Positions 8,390-19,301 of a stretch of DNA of 64,000 bases are shown here, piece by piece (the first letter of the stretch is position 1; each line of letters begins with the position of its first letter). The stretch lies in NCBI RefSeq assembly GCF_030177895.1, contig NZ_CP123448.1, forward strand, positions 2,046,001 to 2,110,000. Direction: 5' to 3'. This stretch comes from Kingella negevensis (GTDB lineage: Bacteria > Pseudomonadota > Gammaproteobacteria > Burkholderiales > Neisseriaceae). The notes under the pieces are model-generated. The model was not told where the DNA came from. It saw only the letters and a program-made list of their open reading frames with translations, and searched no databases. A program made the position numbers and the translations under genes.

Positions 8390-9582
8390 GGTTTAAGCAT
8401 TTCTAAAATAGACTGCACATTTTGGCTGATTTGCTCTGCGCTAAAATCTGCTGCACGTTGCGTTGCTTTTTGTTGATATTGAGCAAGCTGTTCGGCATCA
8501 TTTAATAAAGAGATAACTGCTTTTTGAAACATTTGCTGATTGTGCATAGGAATCAATTTGCCATACTCGCTTTGTTTACCCAATATATCTGCCACGCCAG
8601 TTGGACAATCCATTGCCACAACAGGCGTTCCACAAGCCATACTTTCCAGCAAAACCGTTGGCAAACCTTCGCGCGTGGAAGTGTGCAAAAATAAAGTTGC
8701 CGCTTTAAAAAAAGGATAAGGATTATCTAAATTGCCTAAAAGCAAGCAATCTTGGCTTAAATTTAAGCTATCAATTTTATGTTGTAATTCATTTTTCAAA
8801 CTACCGTCGCCTGCAATGTACAGTTTGTGCTGAATAGAATGATTGCTTTTTAATGCAGCATAAATATCAATTAATTCAAACAAGTTTTTAACAGATTCAA
8901 GTCTTGCAGCTTGAAAAAGGAAAGGTTGTTGCAACAACGCTTGATGCGTGTTTGAAACAGGCAACGCTGCTTGTTTTTGAATGTTGTCCAGCGCAATCGG
9001 ATTGTGCAAACAAAACAATTTATGTTCAGGCAAGTCAATATTTTCTTGAATTTGCTGACGCATCGCATCGCAAATCGCAACAACACCCGTATGCTGAGAA
9101 AAAATAGCAGTAAATCGTCGCTTTTGTTTATTTGACAAAATGGGTTCCTTGGATAAAGCCAAATGTACCCAACGCAAAGTTGGTGGAAAATGCGGTTGCA
9201 AGAATTTTGGCATACGCATTATATCGTCCAAACAATCACTAAAATCAATGACTAAATTGTAATTGACAACACGCGAAGCCAAATAATCGCGATAGTTTTT
9301 TTGCTTAATAATGCGTTGCCATTCATAAGCGATTCTATTGGCTAAATTATCTTTGCGATGCTGCTTTTTCCACTCTTTTGCAGCAGTTTGTTGAGCATTG
9401 GCAAAATAATCTATTTTGATGTGCTGGGGGATTTGTTCCAGCAGCGCACATTGATTATTAAAGTCATATTTTAAGGATAAATCAACTTGATGCCCAAGTT
9501 GAGTAAAAATATGCAGATAATCAATCAATACGCGCTCAATGCCGCCTGTTATTAGCCATTTGTGTAAGATTAAAATTTTCAT
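8386..9582 (-). CDS. Glycosyltransferase family 4
   Basis: A 398-residue retaining GT-B glycosyltransferase. The N-terminal LILHKWLITGGIERVLIDYL is the classical family 4 acceptor-side start with the Gly-Gly loop. In the C-terminal half, FQAARLESVKNLFELIDIY, LYIAGDGSLKNEL and STREGLPTVLLESMACGTPVVA form the donor site, including the E-x7-E motif. Its stop overlaps the next gene (GT25) by 4 bases. Upstream a hairpin separates it from the GlfT2-like gene, so it may start its own transcript. Codon use is more AT-rich than in the neighbours upstream of 5 kb. Confidence 0.92.
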   Translation of the reverse strand: MKILILHKWLITGGIERVLIDYLHIFTQLGHQVDLSLKYDFNNQCALLEQIPQHIKIDYFANAQQTAAKEWKKQHRKDNLANRIAYEWQRIIKQKNYRDYLASRVVNYNLVIDFSDCLDDIMRMPKFLQPHFPPTLRWVHLALSKEPILSNKQKRRFTAIFSQHTGVVAICDAMRQQIQENIDLPEHKLFCLHNPIALDNIQKQAALPVSNTHQALLQQPFLFQAARLESVKNLFELIDIYAALKSNHSIQHKLYIAGDGSLKNELQHKIDSLNLSQDCLLLGNLDNPYPFFKAATLFLHTSTREGLPTVLLESMACGTPVVAMDCPTGVADILGKQSEYGKLIPMHNQQMFQKAVISLLNDAEQLAQYQQKATQRAADFSAEQISQNVQSILEMLKP

Positions 9583-9639
9583 TTTCGGGATATTGCGGTT
9601 GGAATTATAAATTCCAGAAATTGAAATTTAATTGCTATG

Positions 9640-9667
9640 AAAGGCTACCTGCAAACAAGTAGCCTTT
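9640..9667 (-). terminator. Hairpin after the GlfT2-like gene, variant uptake sequence
   Basis: A 9-bp stem, AAAGGCTAC with GTAGCCTTT, and a 10-base loop just past the stop of the minus-strand gene at 9677. The left arm reads AGGCTACCTG, which resembles the Eikenella-type DUS dialect rather than the common one here. Confidence 0.55.
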
Positions 9668-9676
9668 TGTGAAAAA

Positions 9677-11455
9677 TTATTTTTCAGTGTTATAAATTTT
9701 TTCCCAGAAAGCACGAGAAGTTAATTCATCTTTTTTACTTAAATAATCTGCTTTTGCTGTATCAAATTTTTCATCAATCAAACGTAATGCAGCAAAATAA
9801 TCTTTATAAGCCTGAATTAAACGTTGCCTATCAAACGTTGCGACATAGCCTGTGCGTGTTGCTTCGTGTTCGTAATAAACTTGTCTATAACGATAAATAT
9901 CAGTCAAATTTGCACCGAAATGTTTAGGTTGAAAAATGATCCCTTTTTTCATAAAACGTTCAGGTAGCAACAAATAATTTAATGTTAATTGACGAATAAT
10001 ACGACGTAATTCGTGTTTTCTCTTTTTAACAGGAGTTGGGTATCTTAATTTAGGGTAATCTATGCGATTGATAGGTTGTATTTTTTCATCTTGTGGTAGC
10101 TGTGCTAGTTTTGCACGAGCATGACTGGCTGTCATATCATGAACAAAAGTCTGTGTTCCTGCTAAAAAGTCTTCTAAAGCTAAAATAATTGCTTTAGCTG
10201 AAGAATAATTATAAGAATGAATGCAATTAAAATACCATTGTTTAAATACTTTACGAATTTTGGATTTACTATAATCTGAATCTTGTAAAATTGTAGAAAC
10301 ACATGACCCTCTAAATCCCAGATAACGTGTCCATAATCCCTCTTTAATAAAAAAATCTTCCGCCCAAACATTAATCCCATTTAGAGTTGTAATATTAAAT
10401 TCATTCATAAAGCCGAATGAAACATCATCACCGCGAACAAAGAAAGGAAATGGGTAAAACTTAATATCTTTTATCTTAAAGGCAAATAACCACCAACCAC
10501 CATAATTAGGTTTAACATCACTAATCTCAGCCAATAAAACATCATGAGCATTACGTGTATCTAAACCATGGCAGATAGATTGATAAGATAATCTAGAAAA
10601 CACAGCTCCTTTTTCATGAATTTTATACGGTTCTGATTCTTGTAATTGCGCCCCTGCTACGGCAAATCTCTCAGTTGTTGCATACTGCAACAGCGCATAA
10701 GCACGACGAATGCTTTCAATTTCACAAGACGCATCATCGTCCATAAATAAGCAGTGCGTATAGCTTTTTTCATCTTCCAAATACATCAAACCACGAGTAA
10801 AACCACCAGAGCCACCCAAGTTTTGATTTGGAATAACAATCGCGTGTTTGGCTTCTTCTTGTGTGATGTTTTGTGAGTTATCTACAACAATCAGACTAAT
10901 TTTATCTTTGTAATAAGGGTCTTGCAGCAAATCATTAGATACGCGGTCAATCGCAGGTAAAACGTAATGTTTACGGTTGAAGTGCGTAATCACAATGCCT
11001 AATTTTACAGGATTCTGCGGTTCTAAATCAGTGTGATAAAAACCACGGTTTACATAAGCATTATCTGTTAATGAAATCAATTCAAAAAACAGCATGCCTT
11101 CTGTGTGGTCGTTCAAATCTGCGAAATCAATGTCCGTGCCTGATTCATTTAATTGAATGGTTAATTCATTTAAATGTTTCATGTCTTCGTGCAACTTGTG
11201 GCGGCGGATTTTGATTAAAAACTCGCCATGACCGAATAAACGCAATTTAATTTGGCGGATATTGGTTTGGTTTTTCCAAGTTTGAATGGTAAACGAGTTG
11301 AAAAAGGTATCAAAAACGCAACCAGCTCCTTTTTGTAGGAAACGGATTTCTCTTTCATTTCGGAATGCTTGCGTACCACCCCAATAACGAACGTATAAAT
11401 CATCGGGGGCTTGAATGTCTAGATTTGGGAAAACGAGATTTTGGATAATATTCAT
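9677..11455 (-). CDS. GlfT2-like galactofuranosyltransferase
   Basis: A 592-residue protein resembling GlfT2, the processive enzyme that builds beta-linked galactofuranan from UDP-Galf. An N-terminal beta-sandwich-like region (about 1-160, with VFDTFFNSFTIQTWK) precedes a GT-A domain: LGIVITHFNRK, LIVVDNSQN, NLGGSGGFTRGLMYL and CLFMDDDASCE, where the DDD motif binds metal. GGWWLFAF and the long helical C-terminal part also match the GlfT2 plan. The gene lies directly downstream of glf, whose product makes the donor, so a galactofuranose polymer is the natural inference. It has a low GC content compared with smc or the pil genes. Confidence 0.85.
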   Translation of the reverse strand: MNIIQNLVFPNLDIQAPDDLYVRYWGGTQAFRNEREIRFLQKGAGCVFDTFFNSFTIQTWKNQTNIRQIKLRLFGHGEFLIKIRRHKLHEDMKHLNELTIQLNESGTDIDFADLNDHTEGMLFFELISLTDNAYVNRGFYHTDLEPQNPVKLGIVITHFNRKHYVLPAIDRVSNDLLQDPYYKDKISLIVVDNSQNITQEEAKHAIVIPNQNLGGSGGFTRGLMYLEDEKSYTHCLFMDDDASCEIESIRRAYALLQYATTERFAVAGAQLQESEPYKIHEKGAVFSRLSYQSICHGLDTRNAHDVLLAEISDVKPNYGGWWLFAFKIKDIKFYPFPFFVRGDDVSFGFMNEFNITTLNGINVWAEDFFIKEGLWTRYLGFRGSCVSTILQDSDYSKSKIRKVFKQWYFNCIHSYNYSSAKAIILALEDFLAGTQTFVHDMTASHARAKLAQLPQDEKIQPINRIDYPKLRYPTPVKKRKHELRRIIRQLTLNYLLLPERFMKKGIIFQPKHFGANLTDIYRYRQVYYEHEATRTGYVATFDRQRLIQAYKDYFAALRLIDEKFDTAKADYLSKKDELTSRAFWEKIYNTEK

Positions 11456-11483
11456 GATTGTTTAATATTTTGAAATGATAAAT

Positions 11484-11516
11484 ATTTCAGACAGCCTTTT
11501 GCAGGCTGCCTGAAAT
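11484..11516 (-). terminator. DUS-type hairpin after glf
   Basis: A 13-bp stem with one mismatch (ATTTCAGACAGCC with GGCTGCCTGAAAT) just beyond the glf stop at 11526. It may attenuate rather than end transcription, because the next gene follows on the same strand. Confidence 0.55.
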
Positions 11517-11525
11517 GCGGAAAAA

Positions 11526-13465
<1,940 letters not shown>

Positions 13466-13511
13466 TGATTAACTTCCAAAATATTGATAAATTTAGTTTT
13501 ATTATTCTATC

Positions 13512-13549
13512 AAATTGCAGGCTGCTTTTCACGAAGCAGCCTGCAATTT
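13512..13549 (-). terminator. Terminator after glyS with a variant DUS pair
   Basis: A perfect 16-bp stem (13512-13527 with 13534-13549) close to the glyS stop. The right arm contains AAGCAGCCTGCA, which matches my recollection of the third Kingella DUS dialect rather than the common one. Confidence 0.7.
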
Positions 13550-13555
13550 TTATAT

Positions 13556-15607
13556 TTATTCAGACAACAACGCAATATCCGCCACCGCATTCATCAAACT
13601 TGCCAATAAATTCAACAAATTCAAACGGTTTTGTTTTACAGCCGCGTCTTCCGCCATCACCATCACGCCATCAAAAAACGCATCAACCTGCGGTTTAATC
13701 GCCGCCAATTCGGTTAAGGCAGCCTGAAAATTGCCACGTTTTGCCGCGTCCGCCACTTTGGGCTGTAAATCTTGCGCCGCCGCAAACAAGGCTTTTTCTT
13801 CGTCTTGCGCGAACAAGCTCGCGTTCACATCGCCTAATTGCGCGTCCGCTTTTTTCAGCAGATTTTGCACGCGCTTATTCGCTGCTGCCAACGCTGCCGA
13901 CTCAGGTAATTGTTTAAATTGCTCAACGGCTTGCAATTTTGCCGCCAAATCATTCAAACGGTCAGGGCGTTGCGCCAACACCGCCGCCACCACGTCTTGC
14001 AAATAATCATTCTGCAACAACACCGCCAAACGCGCTTGCATAAAATCAGCGATTTCTGCAACTGTTTTCGCCTTGTCCTCCAACACATTCGCAGGGAATT
14101 GGTCAGCAACCGTATTCAGCAAATCATTGATAGACAAAGGATAATTCATCAACATACGCAACACGCCCAACGCCGCACGGCGCAACGCATACGGATCTTT
14201 GTCGCCAGTCGGAATCAAGCCAATGCCCCAAATGCCCACCAAAGTTTCCAATTTATCCGCCAATGCCACCGCCGTGCCAATCGCATTTTCAGGCAGCGCG
14301 TCGCCCGCAAAACGCGGCTGATAGTGCTGTTCAATCGCCAACGCAATTTCAGGCTGCTCGCCGTCCAACTGCGCGTAATATTTACCCATCGTGCCTTGCA
14401 ATTCAGGAAATTCGCCCACCATTTCCGTAACCAAATCCGCTTTTGCCAAACGCGCTGCACGTTCTGCCGCCGCTTTGTCTGCGCCTAATGCGCTGGCGAT
14501 GTGCGCCGCAATCGTTTGCAAACGCTCAACGCGCTCGGCTTGCGAACCAATTTTATTGTGATAAACCACGCTCGCCAATTTCGGCAAACGGCTTTCCAAA
14601 GTCGCTTTTTGGTCTTGCTTGTAGAAAAATTCCGCGTCCGACAAACGCGCGCGCAACACGCGCTCATTGCCGTGAATAATGTGGCCCGGGTCGGCAGCCT
14701 GCAAGTTGGACACCAACAAAAAGCGGTTCATCAACTTGCCTTGCGCGTCCAACAATGGGAAATATTTTTGATTTTGCTGCATGGTTAAAATCAGGCATTC
14801 TTGCGGCACAGCCAAGAAATGCGCTTCAAAACCAGCCTGCAAAACAACAGGATATTCCACCAACGCCGTTACTTCGTCCAACAAACTTTCATCAGCCGCC
14901 ACAGTCGCTTTCAGGCTGCCTGCTTGTTCGTTTAAAGCTGCCTGAATCGCGTTTTTGCGTTCTGCGAAATTGGCGATGACCTTTCCTTGTTCGGCTAATT
15001 GTTTTGCATAATCATCGGCTTGCGCGAATACGATTTCGCCTTGCGACAAGAAACGATGTCCCAACGTAAAATTGCGGCTGGCCAAGCCCAACACGTTCAC
15101 AGGCAACACGTCCGCGCCGTGCATCGCCACCAAACCATGCACAGGGCGCACAAACGTATGCGTGCTGCTACCCCAACGCATCACTTTTGGGATTGGCAAT
15201 TTTTTCACGGCAGCATTGACGATTTCGCCCAATAAATCGGCAAGTGTTTGACCTGTTTGGGTAAATTCGTGCGCGTAAATATCTTGTTTGCCGTCATTTA
15301 TCACTTTCAGGCTGCCGACTTCCACGCCACACGAACGCGCAAAACCTGCAATCGCTTTTTCATTCGCGCTCACGGCAGGACCTTTTTTGACAACGTGTTG
15401 GTCGGCTTGCACGGCTTTGACATTCGCCACTTGCACCGCCAAACGGCGCGGTGAAGCATATGGCGTGAATTGGGTTTCGCCGTCAATCAGTTGCGCTTTT
15501 CCCAAGCCTTCTACGATGGATTGGGCGAAGTGGTTGCCAAGATTGTTTAGGGCTTTTGGGGGGAGTTCTTCGGTTAATAATTCAATTAATAAGGTTTGGT
15601 TTACCAT
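13556..15607 (-). CDS. glyS: Glycyl-tRNA synthetase beta subunit
   Basis: Large subunit of the alpha2-beta2 glycyl-tRNA synthetase, needed for tRNA binding. The 683 residues match the family. The start TLLIELLTEELPPKAL is diagnostic, GEFPELQGTMGKYYA with DKDPYALRRAALGVLR marks the HD-like and tRNA-binding middle, and the C-terminal part is the helical anticodon-binding domain. In this window glyS is 5.7 kb from glyQ, separated by msbA, an oxidoreductase and two insertion sequences, whereas in many bacteria the two are adjacent. All host genes in the interval run in the same direction. Confidence 0.97.
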   Translation of the reverse strand: MVNQTLLIELLTEELPPKALNNLGNHFAQSIVEGLGKAQLIDGETQFTPYASPRRLAVQVANVKAVQADQHVVKKGPAVSANEKAIAGFARSCGVEVGSLKVINDGKQDIYAHEFTQTGQTLADLLGEIVNAAVKKLPIPKVMRWGSSTHTFVRPVHGLVAMHGADVLPVNVLGLASRNFTLGHRFLSQGEIVFAQADDYAKQLAEQGKVIANFAERKNAIQAALNEQAGSLKATVAADESLLDEVTALVEYPVVLQAGFEAHFLAVPQECLILTMQQNQKYFPLLDAQGKLMNRFLLVSNLQAADPGHIIHGNERVLRARLSDAEFFYKQDQKATLESRLPKLASVVYHNKIGSQAERVERLQTIAAHIASALGADKAAAERAARLAKADLVTEMVGEFPELQGTMGKYYAQLDGEQPEIALAIEQHYQPRFAGDALPENAIGTAVALADKLETLVGIWGIGLIPTGDKDPYALRRAALGVLRMLMNYPLSINDLLNTVADQFPANVLEDKAKTVAEIADFMQARLAVLLQNDYLQDVVAAVLAQRPDRLNDLAAKLQAVEQFKQLPESAALAAANKRVQNLLKKADAQLGDVNASLFAQDEEKALFAAAQDLQPKVADAAKRGNFQAALTELAAIKPQVDAFFDGVMVMAEDAAVKQNRLNLLNLLASLMNAVADIALLSE

Positions 15608-15643
15608 GTTAAAGCAATCTTTCTATTATTTAGACTTAATTAA

Positions 15644-16385
15644 AGGGGCTGTCCTAGATAACTAGGGAAATTCAAATTAAGTTAGAATTATCCCTATGAG
15701 AAAAAGTCGTCTAAGTCAGTACAAAAAAAATAAACTCATTGAGCTATTTGTCGCAGGCGTAACTGCAAGAACAGCAGCAGAGTTAGTAGGTGTTAATAAA
15801 AACACCACTGTCTATTACTTTCATCGTTTACGATTACTTATCTATCAAAATAGTCCGCATTTAGAAATGTTTGATGGCGAAGTAGAAGCAGATGAAAGTT
15901 ATTTTGGCGGACAACGTAAAGGTAAACGCGGTCGCGGGGCTGCTGGAAAAGTCGCTGTATTCGGGCTTTTGAAGCGAAATGGCAAGATTTATACGGTTAC
16001 TGTATCGAATACTCAAACCGCTACTTTATTGCCTATAATCCGTGAACAAGTTAAACCTGACAGCATTGTTTATACGGATTGTTATCGCAGCTATGATATA
16101 TTAGATGTGAGCGACAAAGCCATTTTAGCTTCGCTGAAACTTCGTTTTCGTATCAATCACAGCACACATTTTGCTGAACGACAAAATCATATTAACGGAA
16201 TTGAGAATTTTTGGAACCAAGCAAAACGTCATTTACGCAAGTTTAACGGCATTCCCAAAGAGCATTTTGAGCTGTATTTAAAGGCGTGCGAATGGCGTTT
16301 TAACAACAGTGAGATAAAAGTTCAAATTCCCATTTTAAAACAGTTAGTAAAATCGAGTTTATCCTAGTTATCTAGGACAGCCCCT
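15644..16385. mobile_element. IS1595-family insertion sequence (IS1016-like), complete
   Basis: A 742-bp element with perfect 23-bp terminal inverted repeats (15644-15666 and 16363-16385, starting AGGGGCTGTCCTAGATAAC). It holds one transposase gene filling most of its length. Ends, size and protein agree with the IS1016 subgroup of IS1595 known from Haemophilus and Neisseria. I see no clear target duplication: the flanks are AT-rich (ends in TTAATTAA on the left, starts AATTATTA on the right). It sits between glyS and the 3' end of msbA, disrupting no gene. Confidence 0.9.
15696..16367 (+). CDS. IS1595-family transposase (ISXO2-like)
   Basis: A 223-residue DDE-type transposase. A short N-terminal helix-turn-helix (GVTARTAAELVGVNKNTTVYYF) precedes the ISXO2 domain: GEVEADESYFGG carries the first Asp, VYTDCYRSYD the second, and HINGIENFWNQAKRHLRKFNG the final catalytic Asn-Glu region typical of this family, followed by FELYLKACEWRFN. 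The frame is intact from ATG to stop and ends within the right inverted repeat, so the element may still be active. Confidence 0.93.
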   Translation: MRKSRLSQYKKNKLIELFVAGVTARTAAELVGVNKNTTVYYFHRLRLLIYQNSPHLEMFDGEVEADESYFGGQRKGKRGRGAAGKVAVFGLLKRNGKIYTVTVSNTQTATLLPIIREQVKPDSIVYTDCYRSYDILDVSDKAILASLKLRFRINHSTHFAERQNHINGIENFWNQAKRHLRKFNGIPKEHFELYLKACEWRFNNSEIKVQIPILKQLVKSSLS

Positions 16386-16403
16386 AATTATTATTTTCTT
16401 ATT

Positions 16404-16436
16404 TTTCAGGCTGCATTTAGTGAATGCAGCCTGAAA
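16404..16436 (-). terminator. DUS inverted-pair terminator after msbA
   Basis: A perfect 14-bp stem (TTTCAGGCTGCATT and its complement) with a TAGTG loop, directly beyond the msbA stop at 16439 and adjacent to the IS1595-family element. Confidence 0.65.
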
Positions 16437-16438
16437 GT

Positions 16439-18289
16439 TTATTTGTGTAATTTGGGCATATTTTGCAAAGCTGCATAATAACCATTTTTAGTTAATAGCT
16501 CTTGATGTGTGCCTTGTTCAATAATCTTTCCTTCGTCCATCACCACAATTCTATCGGCATTTTCAATTGTGGTCAGGCGATGGGCAACAATAATGCTGGT
16601 TCTGCCGTTCATTAGGCGTTCCAACGCTTGTTGAACCAAATGCTCGGATTCGTTATCTAATGCGCTGGTGGCTTCATCAAGCAGTAAAATAGGCGCGTCT
16701 TTCAAAATAGCACGAGCAATGGATACGCGTTGGCGTTGCCCGCCTGATAATTGACTGCCGTTTGCGCCGATTGGTTGATTTAAGCCTAGCGGAGAATTAT
16801 CTACTAAATCTTTCAAGTTAGCCGCTTCTAATGCTGCCATTACTTCTTCTTCTGTGGCTGTAGGGCGGCTATAACGCACATTGGCCATTAAGGTGCCGTC
16901 AAACAAGAAAACATCCTGCGAAACTAAGGCAAATTGGCTGCGCAAATTATCTAATTTTAGCTCGTTGATATTCACATCATCAATTAAAACGCTGCCTGAA
17001 ATGGGTTCTACAAAGCGTGGCAACAAATTTACTGCTGTGGTTTTGCCGCTGCCTGAGCGTCCAACTAATGCAACGCGTTCGCCAGCTTTAATATCAAGAT
17101 TGAAATTATCTAATGCTTTTTTGCCATCTTTATTGTATTGCACATTAATATTTTTAAATTTTAGACTGCCTGAAATATTGTGTAATTGTTTCGTACCTGT
17201 GTCTTTTTCAGATTCAGTATCTAAAAAGCCACAAACGCTATCTGAAGCTAAAAACATAGTTTGCATTGGAATGCTGATATTAGCTAAGTTTTTGATTGGT
17301 GATAACATTTGCAGCATAGCCACGATAAATGCCATAAATTCACCAATAGTTGTTGTTCCTTGTTTACTTTGCCATAGAGCAATAAAAATCACAATAGCTA
17401 ATGCAGCAGATGCAATTAGTTCACTAAATGGCGAGCGTGCCGCAGTGGCTTGCGTGATTTTTTTACTTAGGCGAACAATAGTATTAATCACAGCGTTAAA
17501 ACTAGATTCTGCTTGTTTTTGTCCATTAAATAATTTTACAACATGATGTCCTTGGTGAGTTTCATTAACCACGTTATTTAATGTTCCGATGCTAAGCTGT
17601 GCACTATTCAGTACATCTTTTAAACGATTGCGATAATATCTTGATAACCAAGATAAAATAGGGAACATCAGCGCAACAATCAAACTCAACTGCCAGTTTA
17701 AATACAGCAGTACACACACCAAGCCAATCACAATCAAAGTATCGCGAATCAGCACAATAAACACATTGCTTGCGCCACTGATTGAAACATCAGCCATTTG
17801 CACAACATTCATTAAAACATCGCCCACAGCCGTTTTCTGAAAAAAAACAGACGGCAACGACAACATCTTAGCAAACATATCACGGCGCAACTGACTAATC
17901 GCCATCACAGACACCCAAGTCATCAGATAAGTGCTGGCAAAGCGGCAAATACCACGCATAATCACAAGCGACATAAAGAAAACAGGCACAACCCAAACTT
18001 TATTTTCTGTCCCCCAAATCAAATAGTTAAATTCATTTTTCAGGTTTTGTAGCGTAGTAAAAATATCATCGCCTACCAATAATTTTGGCGGTTCAGACGG
18101 CGGCGCGAAACCTTGGTTTACTAACGGCGCAATAAACGCAGCCAAATAGCTTTCCGTAAACGCCACGCCAGCAATCGCCAAAATCGCCCAAAATAATCTC
18201 ACTTTGTAGGGTTTGATATAAGCCAGCAATCGCATAAAACTACGCGCATCTTGTTCAGAAAATAGTCCAAAAGTTAATTTTTCAATCAT
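16439..18289 (-). CDS. msbA: Lipid A/LOS flippase, ABC exporter MsbA
   Basis: Homodimeric inner-membrane ABC exporter that flips lipid A-core (and possibly phospholipid) to the outer leaflet. The 616 residues form an N-terminal six-helix membrane domain (about 25-330) and a nucleotide-binding domain with GRSGSGKTT (Walker A), SQDVFLFDGT (Q-loop), LSGGQRQR (signature) and ILLLDEATSALD (Walker B), then the VAHRLTT switch. MsbA fits the lipid A context of the neighbouring glycan genes. The upstream region carries an IS5-family element that separates it from the oxidoreductase gene, so its promoter must lie within 18290-18411 or in that element. Confidence 0.92.
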   Translation of the reverse strand: MIEKLTFGLFSEQDARSFMRLLAYIKPYKVRLFWAILAIAGVAFTESYLAAFIAPLVNQGFAPPSEPPKLLVGDDIFTTLQNLKNEFNYLIWGTENKVWVVPVFFMSLVIMRGICRFASTYLMTWVSVMAISQLRRDMFAKMLSLPSVFFQKTAVGDVLMNVVQMADVSISGASNVFIVLIRDTLIVIGLVCVLLYLNWQLSLIVALMFPILSWLSRYYRNRLKDVLNSAQLSIGTLNNVVNETHQGHHVVKLFNGQKQAESSFNAVINTIVRLSKKITQATAARSPFSELIASAALAIVIFIALWQSKQGTTTIGEFMAFIVAMLQMLSPIKNLANISIPMQTMFLASDSVCGFLDTESEKDTGTKQLHNISGSLKFKNINVQYNKDGKKALDNFNLDIKAGERVALVGRSGSGKTTAVNLLPRFVEPISGSVLIDDVNINELKLDNLRSQFALVSQDVFLFDGTLMANVRYSRPTATEEEVMAALEAANLKDLVDNSPLGLNQPIGANGSQLSGGQRQRVSIARAILKDAPILLLDEATSALDNESEHLVQQALERLMNGRTSIIVAHRLTTIENADRIVVMDEGKIIEQGTHQELLTKNGYYAALQNMPKLHK

Positions 18290-18411
18290 GTTTTAATCGT
18301 TATCTGCTTATCAGAAAAGCGTATTTTACTCAATTTTCAGGCTGCCTAAAATCCATTTTTTCATTCTTTTGAAATATAATTTTTTGCTAAATATTTTTGT
18401 TTAAAACGCTA

Positions 18412-19239
18412 GGGGCTATTGACAATTCAAAAAAAGAGGCAAAGGATTTAAGATATTGTTTCCATACAACCATCCTAAACCTTTGCCATGTCCCGAAACA
18501 CGCTTACAAATGAAACACGGTCGAGACTGTTGCCCATTTTGAAACAGCTTGGCATTTATCGCAAGAAAAATTTACGCAAAACAGTAGAAGGTATCCTGTT
18601 TCGCTTACGTACAGGCTGCCAATGGGCTGATATACCTAGTTATTTTGGTAAAGCAAACAGCCTTTACCAAAGTTTCAATCGCTGGTCTAAACGCGGTATT
18701 TTTACCAAATTATTTAAACATTTGGCAGATACACCCGATATGGAATGGGTCTTTATGGACGGTAGTCATATCCGTGTTCATCAACACGGCATGGGTAAAA
18801 AATCCATTGTGCATCAAGCTGTCGGTAAGAGTATCGGAGGTCATACGTCTAAAATTCATTTAGCGGTTGATGCTTGTGGTAATCCAATTGAATTTATGAT
18901 TACAGCTGGTAATGTAAATGAGATTGTTGTTGCGCCTGATTTATTGGCACAATTGGACTTAAGTGATAATGAAACCGTGTGTGCTGATAGGGGTTTTGAC
19001 AGTGATACTTTTCGTCGGTTAATTCATTCTAAACAAAGTAAAGCCAATATTCCATATAAGAAAAGTAGAGAGCATCTTAATGTGGACACAGATTGGTATT
19101 TATATAAAATCAGGCACTTGGTAGAAAACGCTTTTGTACGATTAAAGCATTTTCGTGCGCTGGCAACACGGTACGATAAATTAAAACGTAATTATGAAAG
19201 TACCGTGTCATTAGCTTGTGCTTTGATTTGGTTAGCCCC
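18412..19239. mobile_element. IS5-family insertion sequence (IS427-like)
   Basis: An element of about 828 bp bounded by short inverted ends GGGGCTA (18412) and TAGCCCC (to 19239) and flanked by a TA on each side (18410-18411 and 19240-19241), which suits the TA target duplication of the IS427 subgroup. It encodes one intact transposase. The match between the ends is only 7 bp, so the exact boundaries are tentative. It lies between msbA and the oxidoreductase terminator and does not break a recognisable gene. Confidence 0.75.
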
Positions 19240-19252
19240 TATTTTCAATTAA
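18488..19252 (+). CDS. IS5-family transposase
   Basis: A 254-residue single-frame DDE transposase. The N-terminal region LRKTVEGILFRLRTGCQWADIP is the DUF4096-type helix-turn-helix of IS5 proteins. MEWVFMDGSHIRVHQ gives the first Asp, VCADRGFDSDTFRR the second, and HLVENAFVRLKHFRALATRYDK the catalytic Glu with the Y-(2)-R-(3)-E-(6)-K pattern. The last residues (IFN and the stop codon) appear to lie beyond the right inverted end, in host DNA. Unlike many IS5 relatives it is not split by a frameshift. Confidence 0.9.
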   Translation: MSRNTLTNETRSRLLPILKQLGIYRKKNLRKTVEGILFRLRTGCQWADIPSYFGKANSLYQSFNRWSKRGIFTKLFKHLADTPDMEWVFMDGSHIRVHQHGMGKKSIVHQAVGKSIGGHTSKIHLAVDACGNPIEFMITAGNVNEIVVAPDLLAQLDLSDNETVCADRGFDSDTFRRLIHSKQSKANIPYKKSREHLNVDTDWYLYKIRHLVENAFVRLKHFRALATRYDKLKRNYESTVSLACALIWLAPIFN

Positions 19253-19256
19253 AAAA

Positions 19257-19284
19257 ATGGCAATGTAGTGTTTTACATTGCCAT
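19257..19284 (-). terminator. Rho-independent terminator of the oxidoreductase gene
   Basis: An 11-bp perfect stem (ATGGCAATGTA at 19257-19267 with 19274-19284) followed, on the minus strand, by seven T residues. It is not DUS-based. It starts 18 bases beyond the IS5-family end. Confidence 0.8.
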
Positions 19285-19301
19285 TGATGCAGCCTGAAAT
19301 G

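Noticed and set aside
13910..14488. 192-residue plus-strand open frame
   Set aside because: Antisense to glyS with Arg/Gln/His-rich low-complexity composition.
16881..17546. 221-residue plus-strand open frame
   Set aside because: Antisense to the ATPase and membrane domain of msbA; not protein-like.
18353..19301. Direct-orientation similarity between the left IS5-family end (CTATTGACAATTCAAAAAAA) and the sequence right of the element
   Set aside because: The right copy overlaps the T-tract of a host terminator, and the similarity is mostly A/T runs; treated as chance.
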